Of a DNA stretch of 64,000 bases, positions 25,804-35,335 are shown piece by piece. The position numbers and the translations under genes are program-made. Numbering within the stretch: the first letter of the stretch is position 1; each line of letters begins with the position of its first letter. The notes below the pieces were generated by a model, which worked only from the letters and a program-made list of their open reading frames with translations, made no database searches and was not told the DNA's origin. The stretch lies in assembly GCF_025685425.1 (NCBI RefSeq), contig NZ_JAGTAS010000058.1, forward strand, positions 806,001 to 870,000. Reading direction: 5' to 3'. Source of the DNA: Terriglobus albidus. GTDB lineage: Bacteria > Acidobacteriota > Terriglobia > Terriglobales > Acidobacteriaceae.

Positions 25804-25833
25804 AAAAGCCGCGAGCCTTCGCTCACGGCTTTC
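25804..25833. terminator. intrinsic terminator downstream of the minus-strand barrel gene
   Basis: AAAAGCCG(C)GAG / CTCACGGCTTT imperfect stem with a CTTCG loop region. Confidence 0.7.
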
Positions 25834-25850
25834 AAGCAACTCGCAATACT

Positions 25851-26768
25851 CTACCAACGCAAACCGAACGTTACGGGAATGTAGCTCGTCCGATAGTTAT
25901 TCGGCGTGTAGTAGATGTTGTTGTTCGGCTGATTGTCCACCCACGTATAGCGCGCCTCGGCAAACAGCTTCTGGTTGCTGTAGTGCGACAGCTTGTGCGT
26001 AAAGCCCAGGCCGATATTCACGCCACCAGCGTTATTCGAATAGTGATCGAAGGTCTGGTTGGATTGAACTGGATAGCACCCATAGAAGTAATCGCAGTAG
26101 TAGCCGACCTGAGGCAGGGTGAAGTTCGTCACCTTGCGGTAGAAGCCGCCGCCACCCGTTATATAAGCGCTGGAAGAGTCGTTCTGCATGAAGGTAACGA
26201 TCGGGTTCAGCGTAATCGACCAGAGATGTGTATTGCCATCCAGGCCGGTCGCATCGAAGCCGATCGCTGAGTAATCCGAGATCATCTTCCGCAGGATATA
26301 GCTCGGGATGTTCATCCGGTCATAGTCGTACTGCAGCAGAACGCCGAAGTACTTGTTGAAGTTCACGCCGCCGCCCACAGCAATCTTCCAGCCTAGCGTC
26401 TGATAGTTGCTTGTGGAACCAACAGGCGAAACGAAACCTCCGCCCACCATAAAGGTGTACCGGTTCGATCCGTCGGGATTATGGTTCCGGTCGTTATAGC
26501 GCGGACGGCCGTACTGACGGCGCGGTGGTGGTTGCATCTCGCTGGAGAAGTTCATCTCCGGCTCAACCGAGGCCACGACCGACGAGCTGTAAGACGCTGA
26601 CGGCGTCGTGTCGTGCAGGTATTCATTGAGCGAAGGGAGAGACGGAGTCAGATCCAGCTTCGGTTCGCTCGCACTTTGCGCCTTTGCAACCAGCGAACCT
26701 GCCGCCAAGACAAATAAACCCATGATCCGCGCCATGCGCCGGCCGGTAAACTCAGTGCTCATCAGCAT
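25851..26768 (-). CDS. outer-membrane beta-barrel protein (OmpA-like barrel)
   Basis: AAGGAG lies 9 bp before the ATG at 26768; the ATG at 26774 would be only 3 bp from it. The 305-residue protein has a signal peptide (MGLFVLAAGSLVAKAQS, about 16-32) and about 70 residues of low-complexity linker with PPPRRQYGRPRYND. A barrel domain follows with GGGFVSPVG, WKIAVGGGVNFNKYFG, and LFAEARYTWVDNQ, ending in FGLRW. The terminal Phe/Trp and the strand spacing fit an 8-10-strand outer-membrane barrel. No peptidoglycan-binding OmpA C-terminal domain is present. Confidence 0.78.
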   Translation of the reverse strand: MLMSTEFTGRRMARIMGLFVLAAGSLVAKAQSASEPKLDLTPSLPSLNEYLHDTTPSASYSSSVVASVEPEMNFSSEMQPPPRRQYGRPRYNDRNHNPDGSNRYTFMVGGGFVSPVGSTSNYQTLGWKIAVGGGVNFNKYFGVLLQYDYDRMNIPSYILRKMISDYSAIGFDATGLDGNTHLWSITLNPIVTFMQNDSSSAYITGGGGFYRKVTNFTLPQVGYYCDYFYGCYPVQSNQTFDHYSNNAGGVNIGLGFTHKLSHYSNQKLFAEARYTWVDNQPNNNIYYTPNNYRTSYIPVTFGLRW

Positions 26769-26888
26769 GTACATACGCTCCTTCTTCAAAAGGGCGGGGG
26801 AGGCCCGCCGTCAGCCTGTTCAGACACCGGTTTTTCCCGGTTGTTGTGTAGGACGCTCTTAGACGAGAAATGGATTCGTCACAAAAGG

Positions 26889-26929
26889 GAAAGCGGGTCC
26901 TGTGTCGGCAACACAGGACCCGCTTTCCT
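26889..26929. terminator. strong intrinsic terminator after rng
   Basis: A perfect 17-bp stem (GAAAGCGGGTCCTGTGT / its complement) with a CGGCA loop. It ends the minus-strand rng transcript. Confidence 0.85.
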
Positions 26930-26937
26930 TCAAAAGA

Positions 26938-29900
26938 TTAGTGAATGTCGAACTGCTCCGGGTGTAGGCTCGGATCGCTCTTCACCAGGATGGTCTTGCC
27001 CGTCAGCTCTTCTATCTCATGCAGCCAGCTTGCATTGTTGCTCTTCAACTGCTTGACCACCTCCGGATGTACACGCAACATGATGTCGCCCTTTTCGATA
27101 TGGCGATACATCTTGCGCATCTCGATGTAGATCTCATTGGCGACCGTAACCGGCGACTTCACCATACCCGTGCCGGTGCAGATGGAGCACTGCGTACTCA
27201 GTGTGCGCTCCAGAGATTGCTTGACACGCTTACGGGTAATTGCCACCAGGCCAAAATCGTTGAACTGCAGCACCTTTGAAGGAGCACGATCGTTCTTCAG
27301 TTCCTCTTCGAGCGCGGCCAACACCTTCTGGCGGTTCTTACGCTCGTCCATGTCGATAAAGTCGATCACGATGATGCCGCCAAGATCGCGCAGGCGGATC
27401 TGCCTCACGATCTCGGGAATGGCATCGAGGTTTGTCTTTACGATAGTGTCTTCCAGGCGAGCTGTCTTACCCACGTACTTGCCGGTGTTGATATCGATGG
27501 CTACCAGGGCCTCAGTCTGGTTGATCACGATCGATCCACCGGACTTCAGCCATACCTTCGAACGCAGCGCTTTGTTGATCTCCTCAGAGATACCGAACTG
27601 CTCAAATAATGGCGTCTCCTTGCTGTAGAGCTTCACTCGGCGAATCAGCGAAGGCTCGAAGCGCTGCAGGAAGCGCAGCACACGCTCGTACTCGGTCTCG
27701 CTATCGACCCAGATATGAGAGAAGTTGTCCGTCACCTGGTCACGCAAGATGCGCTCCACCAGATTGAGGTCGTGATAGATCAGCGCGGGCGACTTGGAAG
27801 ATTCTGAGCGTCCTTTGACATCGTTCCAAAGGTTAATGAGGAAGCGGAGATCGCTGCGCAGCTCCTGCTCACTGGCGCCATCCGCAGCCGTACGCACAAT
27901 GAACCCGCCGGTCGCATCGCCCTTTTCGCTCAGCAGCACCTGCTTGAGGCGGCGGCGCTCATCGTCACTCGAGATCTTGCGGGAGACACCCACATGGTTG
28001 ACCGTGGGCATAAATACCAGGAAGCGGCCGGGAAGGGCGATGTGCGAGGTGATACGCGCACCCTTCTTGGCGATGGGCTCCTTGGCGATCTGTACCAGGA
28101 TCTCCTGCCCCGGCTTCAGCAGATCGCTGATCGCCGGCAGGTTGGTGGTCTGCATCGAGGCCCGGCTCGGACCACGTCCGCCACGCCCACGATCCCGGCC
28201 GCGGTCACGTCCACTGCGTCCACGACGATCGCGCCGTCCTCCACGCTCACGGCGAGGCTGTGCCTCACCTTCAGCCGCTACCTCTTCTGTCTCCTCTTCC
28301 GGGGACACCTCATCCTCAGACGTCTCTTCGAACTCGCCCTCGATCAGAGGCTCATCCCGCTCCTCTTCCTCTTCTTCCTCGGCTTCTGTTGCTTCGTCGA
28401 TGGACATATCGCGGAGCATCGTACCCAGATCCGCGGCGCCTTCCAGCGTCTCTTCTTCCAGATCGTCTTCGAGATATTCCTCGTCGGCCGTATGCATCGC
28501 CAGAGGCTCGAACTCGTACTCGTCTTCGTCGATCAGTTCTTCTTCGAACTCGCCCTCATGCAGCGCCTCGACTATCGGCGCCTCGACCGTAGCCGCTTCA
28601 ACCGGCGTTACCGGATGCTCCGCTTCGGAGAGCGTCACCGACTGCACCGCAGCCTCATGCTCAATGGGAGAGGATGGGACCTCCGGCGTCTCCACTTCGG
28701 AGATCATCTCGCCCGTCGGCTGCAGCGTGGTGAAGGCATGCTCGACCGCGGCATTTTCCTCCGCCGCAGCCTCCTCAACCATCACCTCTTCTTCAAACTC
28801 CGGCTCCGCCTTCTGGCGAAACTCGCTCTGACCTGGATCGACGCGAAACGATACTGAGCCCTCGGTGGGCTCATACTCGGCGGGTGCCGCCGGCTCCTCG
28901 GGTTTTTGCTCGACTGATGCCGTTTCCTCGACTGGTTCTGCCTGGACCTCTTCCCGAGCCCCTACAGCCCCAGGAGCGAACTCCAGATCCGTCGCCGTAC
29001 TCAGCACTTCTGCAGGCTGCTCAGCAGCCACCGGAACCTCTTCAGCAGCCGGAGCAACCGGTACAACGGGAGCGGCGGCCTGCGGGGTACTGCGACGGCG
29101 GCTCAACGACTCCCCAGGCAGTGCAAATCCACCATCCCAGCCGGTTGTGTCGACCTCTTCCACCAGCGTTGCGGGCTTTGCTACACCCGAGATTATGGGC
29201 GCAGCAGGCGCGGGCTTCTCCTCGACTACGGCAGCGGCTGTCTCTCCGCCGCGGCGGTACTTCGAAAGCGACTCGCCCGGCAGGATAAACGGAGCCTCCA
29301 GATCGGCGGCTACCTCGGCCGTAGGCTCCGGCATCTCTGCCGGATGAGCCTCGGGTTCAAACTCCACTGGATCGGACTCGTGTTCAGAACGCAGCTCTCC
29401 GCTAAGGGTCTGCGACTCTTCGCGGCGGCCACGGCCACGGCGGCGGCCACGACGGCCACGCCAACGGCGGCTGCCGCCCTCTGTCTCCTGTTCATCGGCG
29501 GAACGCTGTTCGCCCTCTCCGCGGTCAGCCGATCCAGTAAACTCAGCGGTCTCTTCCTCGCCGAAGCCGCCCTCAAGCACCAGGGTCTCGCCCGTTGGAA
29601 CAGCCTCCTGCCCGCCCTGTTGTTCACCACCGCGATCTCCACGGTCCCGCCCACGGCGTCCACGGCCACGGCGACGGCCTCCACGCTCCCGCTGTTCACC
29701 GGTCCCGGCGCCACTTTCTACGGGCGTGGCGCTGCCTTCCGTTTCAAACTCCTCTGAGTCGGGCGTCTCTTCCAGAAAATCGGTGATATAGAGGAAGGCG
29801 TCGCGCTCAAGTCCGATATCGACAAACGCCGACTGCATACCGGGCAGAACACGGGTTACTTTGCCTTTGTAGATCGAGCCGGCGAGAGTGTATTCGTTCT

Positions 29901-29994
29901 CGCGCTCGTAGTAGATCTCCGAAAGCGCCTCGTTTTCCACGATGGCCAGCCGCGTTTCGTGCGGCGTTGAGGAGATAAAAATTTCCTTCGACAT
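26938..29994 (-). CDS. rng: ribonuclease E/G family protein with a giant insert in its S1 domain
   Basis: The endoribonuclease cuts single-stranded RNA in rRNA maturation and mRNA decay. The start ATG 29994 (MSKEIFISS) gives 1018 residues, twice the length of E. coli RNase G. The S1 domain begins normally (IYKGKVTRVLPGMQSAFVDIG, here about 39-59) but is interrupted near residue 75 by about 540 acidic, Pro/Ala-rich residues with two Arg/Gly-rich patches. It resumes at about 618 (LLKPGQEILVQIAKEP). The catalytic part has AIDINTGKYVG and GGIIVIDFIDMD, holding the two Mg-binding Asp, and the CSICTGTG zinc link. It lies after rodA, the same neighbourhood as E. coli mreBCD-rng. Confidence 0.92.
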   Translation of the reverse strand: MSKEIFISSTPHETRLAIVENEALSEIYYERENEYTLAGSIYKGKVTRVLPGMQSAFVDIGLERDAFLYITDFLEETPDSEEFETEGSATPVESGAGTGEQRERGGRRRGRGRRGRDRGDRGGEQQGGQEAVPTGETLVLEGGFGEEETAEFTGSADRGEGEQRSADEQETEGGSRRWRGRRGRRRGRGRREESQTLSGELRSEHESDPVEFEPEAHPAEMPEPTAEVAADLEAPFILPGESLSKYRRGGETAAAVVEEKPAPAAPIISGVAKPATLVEEVDTTGWDGGFALPGESLSRRRSTPQAAAPVVPVAPAAEEVPVAAEQPAEVLSTATDLEFAPGAVGAREEVQAEPVEETASVEQKPEEPAAPAEYEPTEGSVSFRVDPGQSEFRQKAEPEFEEEVMVEEAAAEENAAVEHAFTTLQPTGEMISEVETPEVPSSPIEHEAAVQSVTLSEAEHPVTPVEAATVEAPIVEALHEGEFEEELIDEDEYEFEPLAMHTADEEYLEDDLEEETLEGAADLGTMLRDMSIDEATEAEEEEEEERDEPLIEGEFEETSEDEVSPEEETEEVAAEGEAQPRRERGGRRDRRGRSGRDRGRDRGRGGRGPSRASMQTTNLPAISDLLKPGQEILVQIAKEPIAKKGARITSHIALPGRFLVFMPTVNHVGVSRKISSDDERRRLKQVLLSEKGDATGGFIVRTAADGASEQELRSDLRFLINLWNDVKGRSESSKSPALIYHDLNLVERILRDQVTDNFSHIWVDSETEYERVLRFLQRFEPSLIRRVKLYSKETPLFEQFGISEEINKALRSKVWLKSGGSIVINQTEALVAIDINTGKYVGKTARLEDTIVKTNLDAIPEIVRQIRLRDLGGIIVIDFIDMDERKNRQKVLAALEEELKNDRAPSKVLQFNDFGLVAITRKRVKQSLERTLSTQCSICTGTGMVKSPVTVANEIYIEMRKMYRHIEKGDIMLRVHPEVVKQLKSNNASWLHEIEELTGKTILVKSDPSLHPEQFDIH

Positions 29995-30426
29995 GGTCTG
30001 GTCTCTTTCTTCTAAGACCAGGCGAATCAATTACCTGCCGAACAGAAAAGGAGAAAAACCCGTGCTACGCCCCCGCCCCGTGCCCGCCCCATCCTGGGGG
30101 AGCCCCGACGTGTGTTGAAACTGACATTGAGGGGATTACAACCGGGAAAACGCAGACGGATTTTGTGACCTGTGCTGCCTCTTTCTGAGGTGCGGCCGTT
30201 CGCGGTCCGTGTACGTTCATCGCTTCTTCTTCAATCCTGTCCAGCGGGCGGAATGGTCTTCGCCTGGCCGGAATCACATAAAATCTTTGTTCGCCGCCCG
30301 CGCTCATGTAGCGCCGCTAGGACGGCTGTAGGCCGTCTGCCGGAGATCTCGCCTCGGGCAGGTCCTGCCCATAGTATGCACTATCCCGGGTGCTGCGTCT
30401 AAACCGGCCTTTAATCTTGTGGGATT
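29995..30426. other. gene-free region between rodA and rng
   Basis: No convincing ORF was found. The region must hold the rng promoter or a long leader read on the minus strand. Small hairpins are present (for example GACGGC...GCCGTC near 30321-30340), but no known riboswitch or RNase E autoregulatory fold was recognised. Confidence 0.5.
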
Positions 30427-31527
30427 TCAGTTCACAAATCGCCGCATCCGCACGTTCATCACGATTCCCAGCGCCATAAACGTAAACAGCACCGACGATC
30501 CTCCATAGCTCATCAGCGGCAGAGGAATTCCCGTCACCGGCATAAACCCGATCACCATGCCGATATTGACCGCCATCTGGAAGACAATGATCGCCACAAT
30601 CCCCATCACGATGAACGTTCCCGGCGGATCCGGCGCCGTCTGGGCGTTCTGGATCAGGCGCATCAGGATCAGGAAGTAGAGCAGCAACACTCCCAAGGCA
30701 CCCACAAACCCATGCTCCTCGCAGAAGGCGGCAAAGATAAAGTCGGTATAGGGAATCGGAAGAAAGTCTCCCTGCGTCTGTGTCCCCTTCGTCGCGCCTT
30801 TTCCCCAGACGCCTCCCGATCCAACCGCGATCAGAGACTGGCGAATCTGGTAGCCGGAACCCTTAGGGTCGTTATCCGGATTGATGAAGTTGGTCAGGCG
30901 CGCCTTCTGGTAGGGCTTCAGCAACTTCCCGGTCTTCCACACACCGCCCAGCAGCAACAGAAATCCCAGAATAAGGATGGCCGCCTGCTTAAAACGGATG
31001 CCGCCCAGAAATAGACCGCAGATCAATATCGGAGAGTAGGTGAGGGCCGTTCCCAGGTCAGGCTGCTTCAGCACCATCAGCATGGGGACGCCCACCAGCA
31101 GGAAGGCTTTGCCGATGTCTTTCCAGGTCAGATCCCGACCGCCCAGGCTCCAGAAATACCGCGCGACCGCCACAACCAGCACCAGCTTGATCCATTCACT
31201 TGGCTGAAAATGGATGCCACCGGGGAACTTGATCCATCGCTTCGCCCCAAGCACCCTGGTGCCCACCGCCGCCACGGCGATGAGTGCAAAAATACTGGTG
31301 CCATAGGCCCACGGAACAATCTCCAGCAACTGGTGATAGTCGATCAGCGAGACGACAAACATCAGCACCAGGCCCACGGCGAGGTATTCGAGCTGCTTCT
31401 TCTCAAAGCCGTGGAATTTGGTGTGCATCGTCGCCGAATAGATCTCAAAAACCGAGATCACGCTCAGCAGGAGCACGAAGCCGAGGAGAACCCAGTCAAA
31501 GTCGCGAAACGAAGAAAAACGGCGCAT
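30427..31527 (-). CDS. rodA: rod-shape peptidoglycan glycosyltransferase RodA
   Basis: This SEDS family polymerase builds glycan strands from lipid II for cell elongation with its partner PBP2. The 366 residues have about ten hydrophobic helices. Family blocks are visible: GIHFQPSEWIKLVLV, LKQPDLGTALTYSPI with the catalytic-Asp region, GSGGVWGKGATKGTQTQ with FLPIPYTDFIFA, and the late GIPLPLMSYGGSS. It follows mrdA on the minus strand with a 66-bp gap and ends the mre-mrd block. Confidence 0.94.
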   Translation of the reverse strand: MRRFSSFRDFDWVLLGFVLLLSVISVFEIYSATMHTKFHGFEKKQLEYLAVGLVLMFVVSLIDYHQLLEIVPWAYGTSIFALIAVAAVGTRVLGAKRWIKFPGGIHFQPSEWIKLVLVVAVARYFWSLGGRDLTWKDIGKAFLLVGVPMLMVLKQPDLGTALTYSPILICGLFLGGIRFKQAAILILGFLLLLGGVWKTGKLLKPYQKARLTNFINPDNDPKGSGYQIRQSLIAVGSGGVWGKGATKGTQTQGDFLPIPYTDFIFAAFCEEHGFVGALGVLLLYFLILMRLIQNAQTAPDPPGTFIVMGIVAIIVFQMAVNIGMVIGFMPVTGIPLPLMSYGGSSVLFTFMALGIVMNVRMRRFVN

Positions 31528-31593
31528 GAATCAGGCAATTTCAGTGTAATGGTATCCAGCAGTGGCAGCATGAAGGCAATCACGTCCTCCGCA

Positions 31594-33498
31594 CTAGTTC
31601 GTAACAGAGTCTTCTTTCTTCGCGGCATTTTCCAGCGGTGTAGCCGGTTTCGGGGCTTCGGCAACCTTCATCAGGTTCCCGGCCTTCTTCCGCTGTTTTT
31701 CCACGAAGCTATTCACTACCTGCGCGCCCAGCTTGGCGGCGTTGGCTCCCCAATCGCCGTTCTCCCATAGCACCGCCACTACAATATCCGGGTTCCGCCG
31801 GGGCGTCATCCCCACAAACCACGCATTAGGAACCGTCTTATGGCCGCCGCCGCTCCTGGCGAGAGCTGCGTGGCTCATGACCTGCGCGGTACCTGTCTTC
31901 CCGGCAAAGTCCACGCCTTCCAGGTGCGACGCGGCGGCTGTCCCGCTGTTCAGGGTCTCGGCCATCGCATCCGTAATAAGCTGCCAGTTCTCGGTCTTGA
32001 GGCTGACCTGCTTATCGCCGCTGCCGGGATAGGTATCCAGGACCGCCTGTTGATATTGCTGTGGGATCTGGCCGTCCAGGATGACATGCGGCCGCTTCAG
32101 AGCTCCGCCGGAGGCGATGCCGCTCAACGCCCGCGCAAGTTGAATCGGCGAGGCCTGAACGGCGCCCTGACCGATGCCGACCGAGATCACCTCGCCGGCA
32201 TACCACTTGTCGTGGAAGTTCTTCAGCTTCCATGCCGTTGAGGGCATCGTGCCCGTAGCTTCATCCGGAAGGTCGATGCCTGTCTTCTGGCCGATACCGA
32301 CCGAGTTGGCATACTTTGCGATCGTATCGATCTGCAGCCGTTCCGCCAGGGTGTAGTAGAAGGTATCGCAGCTCCAGGGAATGGCATGAGAGATGTCCAC
32401 ACCGCCGTGGTGCTTATCGCATGCGAAGAAGTGGCCGAAGAAGGTTCCACCCCCGGCACAGTTCACGTGCATATCCTGGGCGACGCCCTCTTCCAGGCCA
32501 GCGTAAGACATGATGATCTTGAACGTAGACCCCGGCGCGAGCTGCGCCTGGATGGTCTTATTCATCATCGGGTGATCGGGGTCGTTGAGGATCTTGTTCC
32601 AGTACTCCTTCGTCAGCCGCACCGCAAACTGATTCGGGTCATACGTGGGGCGGGAGACCATGGCGAGAACCTCACCCGTATGGGGATCCATGGCGACGAT
32701 CGCTCCCGTCTTCCCTTCCATCGCCTTCTCCGCCGCCATCTGCAGGTCCAGATCGATACTCAGCTTGAGGTCCTTGCCCGGGACCGGGTCCTGCTGACCG
32801 AGCTGGCCGACCTCGCGGCCTCGGCTGTCCACCACCACATCGCGTGATCCATCGGTACCGCGCAGCACCGCGTCATAGGTCGCTTCCACGCCCGACTTCC
32901 CGACCACGTCGCCGGCCTGGTAGAAGGCATACTTCTCTTTATTGAGGTCGTTTTCGCTGATCTCGCCCACATACCCAATCAGGTGCGCGGCGAAACCGCC
33001 ATTGGGATAGAGACGGCGCTGTTCGTCCAGCGTTTCCAATTCCGGCAACTCGTTCCGGTGCGCCTCGATAAACGCGACCTCATCCGGTGAAAGATCCTGC
33101 TTGAGCGGAATCGGCTGATACTTCGGAGCGAACTGATAGCGGCGCAGCACATACTGGATCTGGTCGACCGTCATGTGCAGGCCCTGGGCGATCATAGGCA
33201 GGTCGGCATCCCAGTCACGAGCCGGTTCACGCAGCAGGTAGCAGGAGATGGAGGCATAGTTGTCCACCAGCAGGCGGCCTTCACGATCGAAGATCTTGCC
33301 CCGCGGAGCCATGATGGGGACCTTGCGGACACGGTTCTGCTCCGCCAGCACGCGGTAGTTATCCGCACTGACCACCTGCAGCCGCCATAATCCGGCGATC
33401 AACACCACCAGAAGCAGGGCGACGGCATACTGCACCGAGTTCAGCTTCAACGGGGAGACCTTCTCCTCGCGGGCCGTTACCTTCTGCTCCTCTATCAT
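31594..33498 (-). CDS. mrdA: penicillin-binding protein 2 (elongation transpeptidase)
   Basis: A 634-residue class B PBP that cross-links peptidoglycan with RodA. One N-terminal membrane anchor is at about 22-40. A pedestal domain starts with RGKIFDREGRLLVDN. The transpeptidase domain has Ser-x-x-Lys in APGSTFKI (about 321-328), SCDTFYY, and KTG in FAGKTGTAQV (about 530). The C-terminus is Lys/Ala-rich with PATPLENAAKKED. It sits between mreD and rodA as expected for an elongasome cluster. Confidence 0.94.
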   Translation of the reverse strand: MIEEQKVTAREEKVSPLKLNSVQYAVALLLVVLIAGLWRLQVVSADNYRVLAEQNRVRKVPIMAPRGKIFDREGRLLVDNYASISCYLLREPARDWDADLPMIAQGLHMTVDQIQYVLRRYQFAPKYQPIPLKQDLSPDEVAFIEAHRNELPELETLDEQRRLYPNGGFAAHLIGYVGEISENDLNKEKYAFYQAGDVVGKSGVEATYDAVLRGTDGSRDVVVDSRGREVGQLGQQDPVPGKDLKLSIDLDLQMAAEKAMEGKTGAIVAMDPHTGEVLAMVSRPTYDPNQFAVRLTKEYWNKILNDPDHPMMNKTIQAQLAPGSTFKIIMSYAGLEEGVAQDMHVNCAGGGTFFGHFFACDKHHGGVDISHAIPWSCDTFYYTLAERLQIDTIAKYANSVGIGQKTGIDLPDEATGTMPSTAWKLKNFHDKWYAGEVISVGIGQGAVQASPIQLARALSGIASGGALKRPHVILDGQIPQQYQQAVLDTYPGSGDKQVSLKTENWQLITDAMAETLNSGTAAASHLEGVDFAGKTGTAQVMSHAALARSGGGHKTVPNAWFVGMTPRRNPDIVVAVLWENGDWGANAAKLGAQVVNSFVEKQRKKAGNLMKVAEAPKPATPLENAAKKEDSVTN

Positions 33499-33525
33499 CG
33501 CTTCCGCTCTCCAGATCTCTTCCTA

Positions 33526-34056
33526 CTATGCGCGCTGTTTCGTGTAGTCCAGAAGAAAAAACAATGGGACTCCCACGGCCGTATTTACTCCTGCACGCAA
33601 CAACTCATGCAACCAGCTCGTGTGCACGTTTGCGTTCTGCAACAGCCACTGATAAATCCCCAGCAACATCAAGCTCTGCAACAGGCAGAAGCCGAAGTTC
33701 ATCACCACGCGCGTCGCCAGCGCATCCACATCCACGCGCAGGCTGATCGACGCCGCCACATACCCCACTACCGCCTTGACCATGCCATTGATGCCGATCG
33801 GCTGGTTCAATAGCAGATCCTGCAACACACCAACCAGAGCCCCCGTCATCACGCCCGAGATCGGGCTGCGCCGCTCCACCGCGAAAAAAATCACTACTAT
33901 CAGTGGCAGGTCCAGAATCAGCAACCAGGGCGCCAGCTTCGGCAAATATGCGCCGGCGAACACAGCGGCCAGCGGCACCAGAAGACTGACCGCAGGATGG
34001 AAGACGTGCTCATCCATCTCCCGGCGGGAGCTGTACATCCTTCCCAGGGCGGCCAT
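33526..34056 (-). CDS. mreD: rod-shape determining protein MreD
   Basis: A 176-residue protein with about five hydrophobic segments and the short charged turns usual in MreD. It is identified mainly by its place between mreC and mrdA and by its size. Its ATG (34056-34054) shares one base with the mreC stop (TAATG), so the two are translationally coupled. MreD sits in the inner membrane and helps link MreC to the polymerase. Confidence 0.88.
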   Translation of the reverse strand: MAALGRMYSSRREMDEHVFHPAVSLLVPLAAVFAGAYLPKLAPWLLILDLPLIVVIFFAVERRSPISGVMTGALVGVLQDLLLNQPIGINGMVKAVVGYVAASISLRVDVDALATRVVMNFGFCLLQSLMLLGIYQWLLQNANVHTSWLHELLRAGVNTAVGVPLFFLLDYTKQRA

Positions 34057-35156
34057 TAGTGCTGGTCACCGCCTGCTTCTGTAGACGGAGCAGCGGCCGC
34101 ATTGTCATGACGCGCGCCCGGTGTCAGCGTCGCCGCCGACGGCGTAGCGCCGGGGCTGTATGTGTCCTGGCGGAGGGCCGGCGTGGGTCGCGGCAGCGGA
34201 GCTTCCTTCGCATCCTTCGCCTCTTCGTCAGGAGTCTGGGGCTTCAACTGGGGCAGATGCTCTCCGCGCACTCCGGTCTCCGGCTCATTCTCTGTGGAAG
34301 CTACCTGCTCCGGAGCGGCGGCACCTTTCTCCACCACGACCAGGACTTCTTCAAGCCGCGCCAGATTTGCCGTAGGCTTCACCGTCACCAGCGCATAGTT
34401 GCGGTCTTGGCCAATGCTGTCCACCACGCCAGCCTTCAGGCCGCGCGGAAAGACCTGGTCGCCTCCGCTGGTCAGTACAGGTTCACCCGGTTTGATGCGG
34501 CTGTCAGGCAGCACATCCAGAATACGGAGCCGACCATCCGTTGTACCGCGAAGCACACCGCGAATTCGCGTTGTTTCCAGAACGACGCCCGCTCCCGAGG
34601 TAGTGTCACTGATGAGCAGCACCTGCGCGGAATGCTGAAAGACGTCACGGAGTTTGCCCACGATGCCATCTGGAGTAATCACTGCCATATCCGGCTTCAG
34701 GCCGTCAGCGATCCCCTTGTCGATATACAGCACGCGCGACTGCTCGCTCCCGCTGGTGCCAATCACCTGGGCTGCTACCGTTTTCGCGATGTACTGCTGC
34801 TTGAACTCGAGCAATGCCTGCAGCCTCTGTCCCTGCCGGGCATCCTCTGCCATGGCGGCCTGGTACAGCCGCATGCGGTTCAGCTCGTCCTTCAGTTGCT
34901 CGTTCTGCCGGCGAACACTCCGCAGGTCGATGTAATTGTGCCAGGTCCCACGAATCCCCTGACCCGTGGCACGGAACAGGCGCTCGAAAGGAGAGACCAG
35001 TGCCACGGCCCAGTACCGGAAGACACGGACACGCTTCCCGTCCTCGCGCGAGCCATAGTCGGGCCGCCGCACCTGCACCGCCAGTCCAATGGTGAAAACC
35101 ACCAGCACGGCAATCAGTACGAGAGCATTTCTATACCTGGCAAAGAACCCATCCAT
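34056..35156 (-). CDS. mreC: rod-shape determining protein MreC
   Basis: The 366-residue protein has one N-terminal membrane helix (about 10-28), a coiled coil (RQNEQLKDELNRMR, about 82-95), and two beta-barrel periplasmic domains with ARVLYID-like AQVIGTSGSEQSRVLYIDKG and AVITPDGIVGKL segments. A Pro-rich C-terminal extension of about 80 residues is unusual in its length. It is separated from mreB by a 118-bp mobile element (copy D) plus a GGCCC-rich hairpin stretch, so mreB and mreC may be less tightly linked than usual. Confidence 0.94.
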   Translation of the reverse strand: MDGFFARYRNALVLIAVLVVFTIGLAVQVRRPDYGSREDGKRVRVFRYWAVALVSPFERLFRATGQGIRGTWHNYIDLRSVRRQNEQLKDELNRMRLYQAAMAEDARQGQRLQALLEFKQQYIAKTVAAQVIGTSGSEQSRVLYIDKGIADGLKPDMAVITPDGIVGKLRDVFQHSAQVLLISDTTSGAGVVLETTRIRGVLRGTTDGRLRILDVLPDSRIKPGEPVLTSGGDQVFPRGLKAGVVDSIGQDRNYALVTVKPTANLARLEEVLVVVEKGAAAPEQVASTENEPETGVRGEHLPQLKPQTPDEEAKDAKEAPLPRPTPALRQDTYSPGATPSAATLTPGARHDNAAAAPSTEAGGDQH

Positions 35157-35217
35157 GACGTGAGATCCCGGCCCGACGGGCCTCCCGGCCCCGATGGGCC
35201 GTCCTCTTGACCTCGAC

Positions 35218-35335
35218 TAAAGCATTTTTCCTGCAGGTGTAGTGTAGGGCTTCTGCATCCATGGGCGTTTTCTGCAATGAAAACGCCGCTCCACGCCCCC
35301 TCACGGGATACCCAGCAACAGGGAAAATGCTTCTA
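35218..35335. mobile_element. 118-bp palindromic MITE-like element, copy D
   Basis: Left end TA-AAGCATTTTTCCTG and right end ACAGGGAAAATGCTTC-TA, slightly decayed at the tips, with the central GGGCGTTTTC/GAAAACGCC hairpin. It sits between mreB and mreC. Its right TA is the TA of the mreB TAG stop (35335-35333). The reconstructed empty site reads TCGACTAGTCGA, a perfect palindrome. Confidence 0.8.

Noticed and set aside
27794-28857. Long plus-strand ORFs inside the RNase E/G insert
   Set aside because: They are reverse readings of the Glu/Ala/Pro-rich insert and consist mainly of Ser and Arg.
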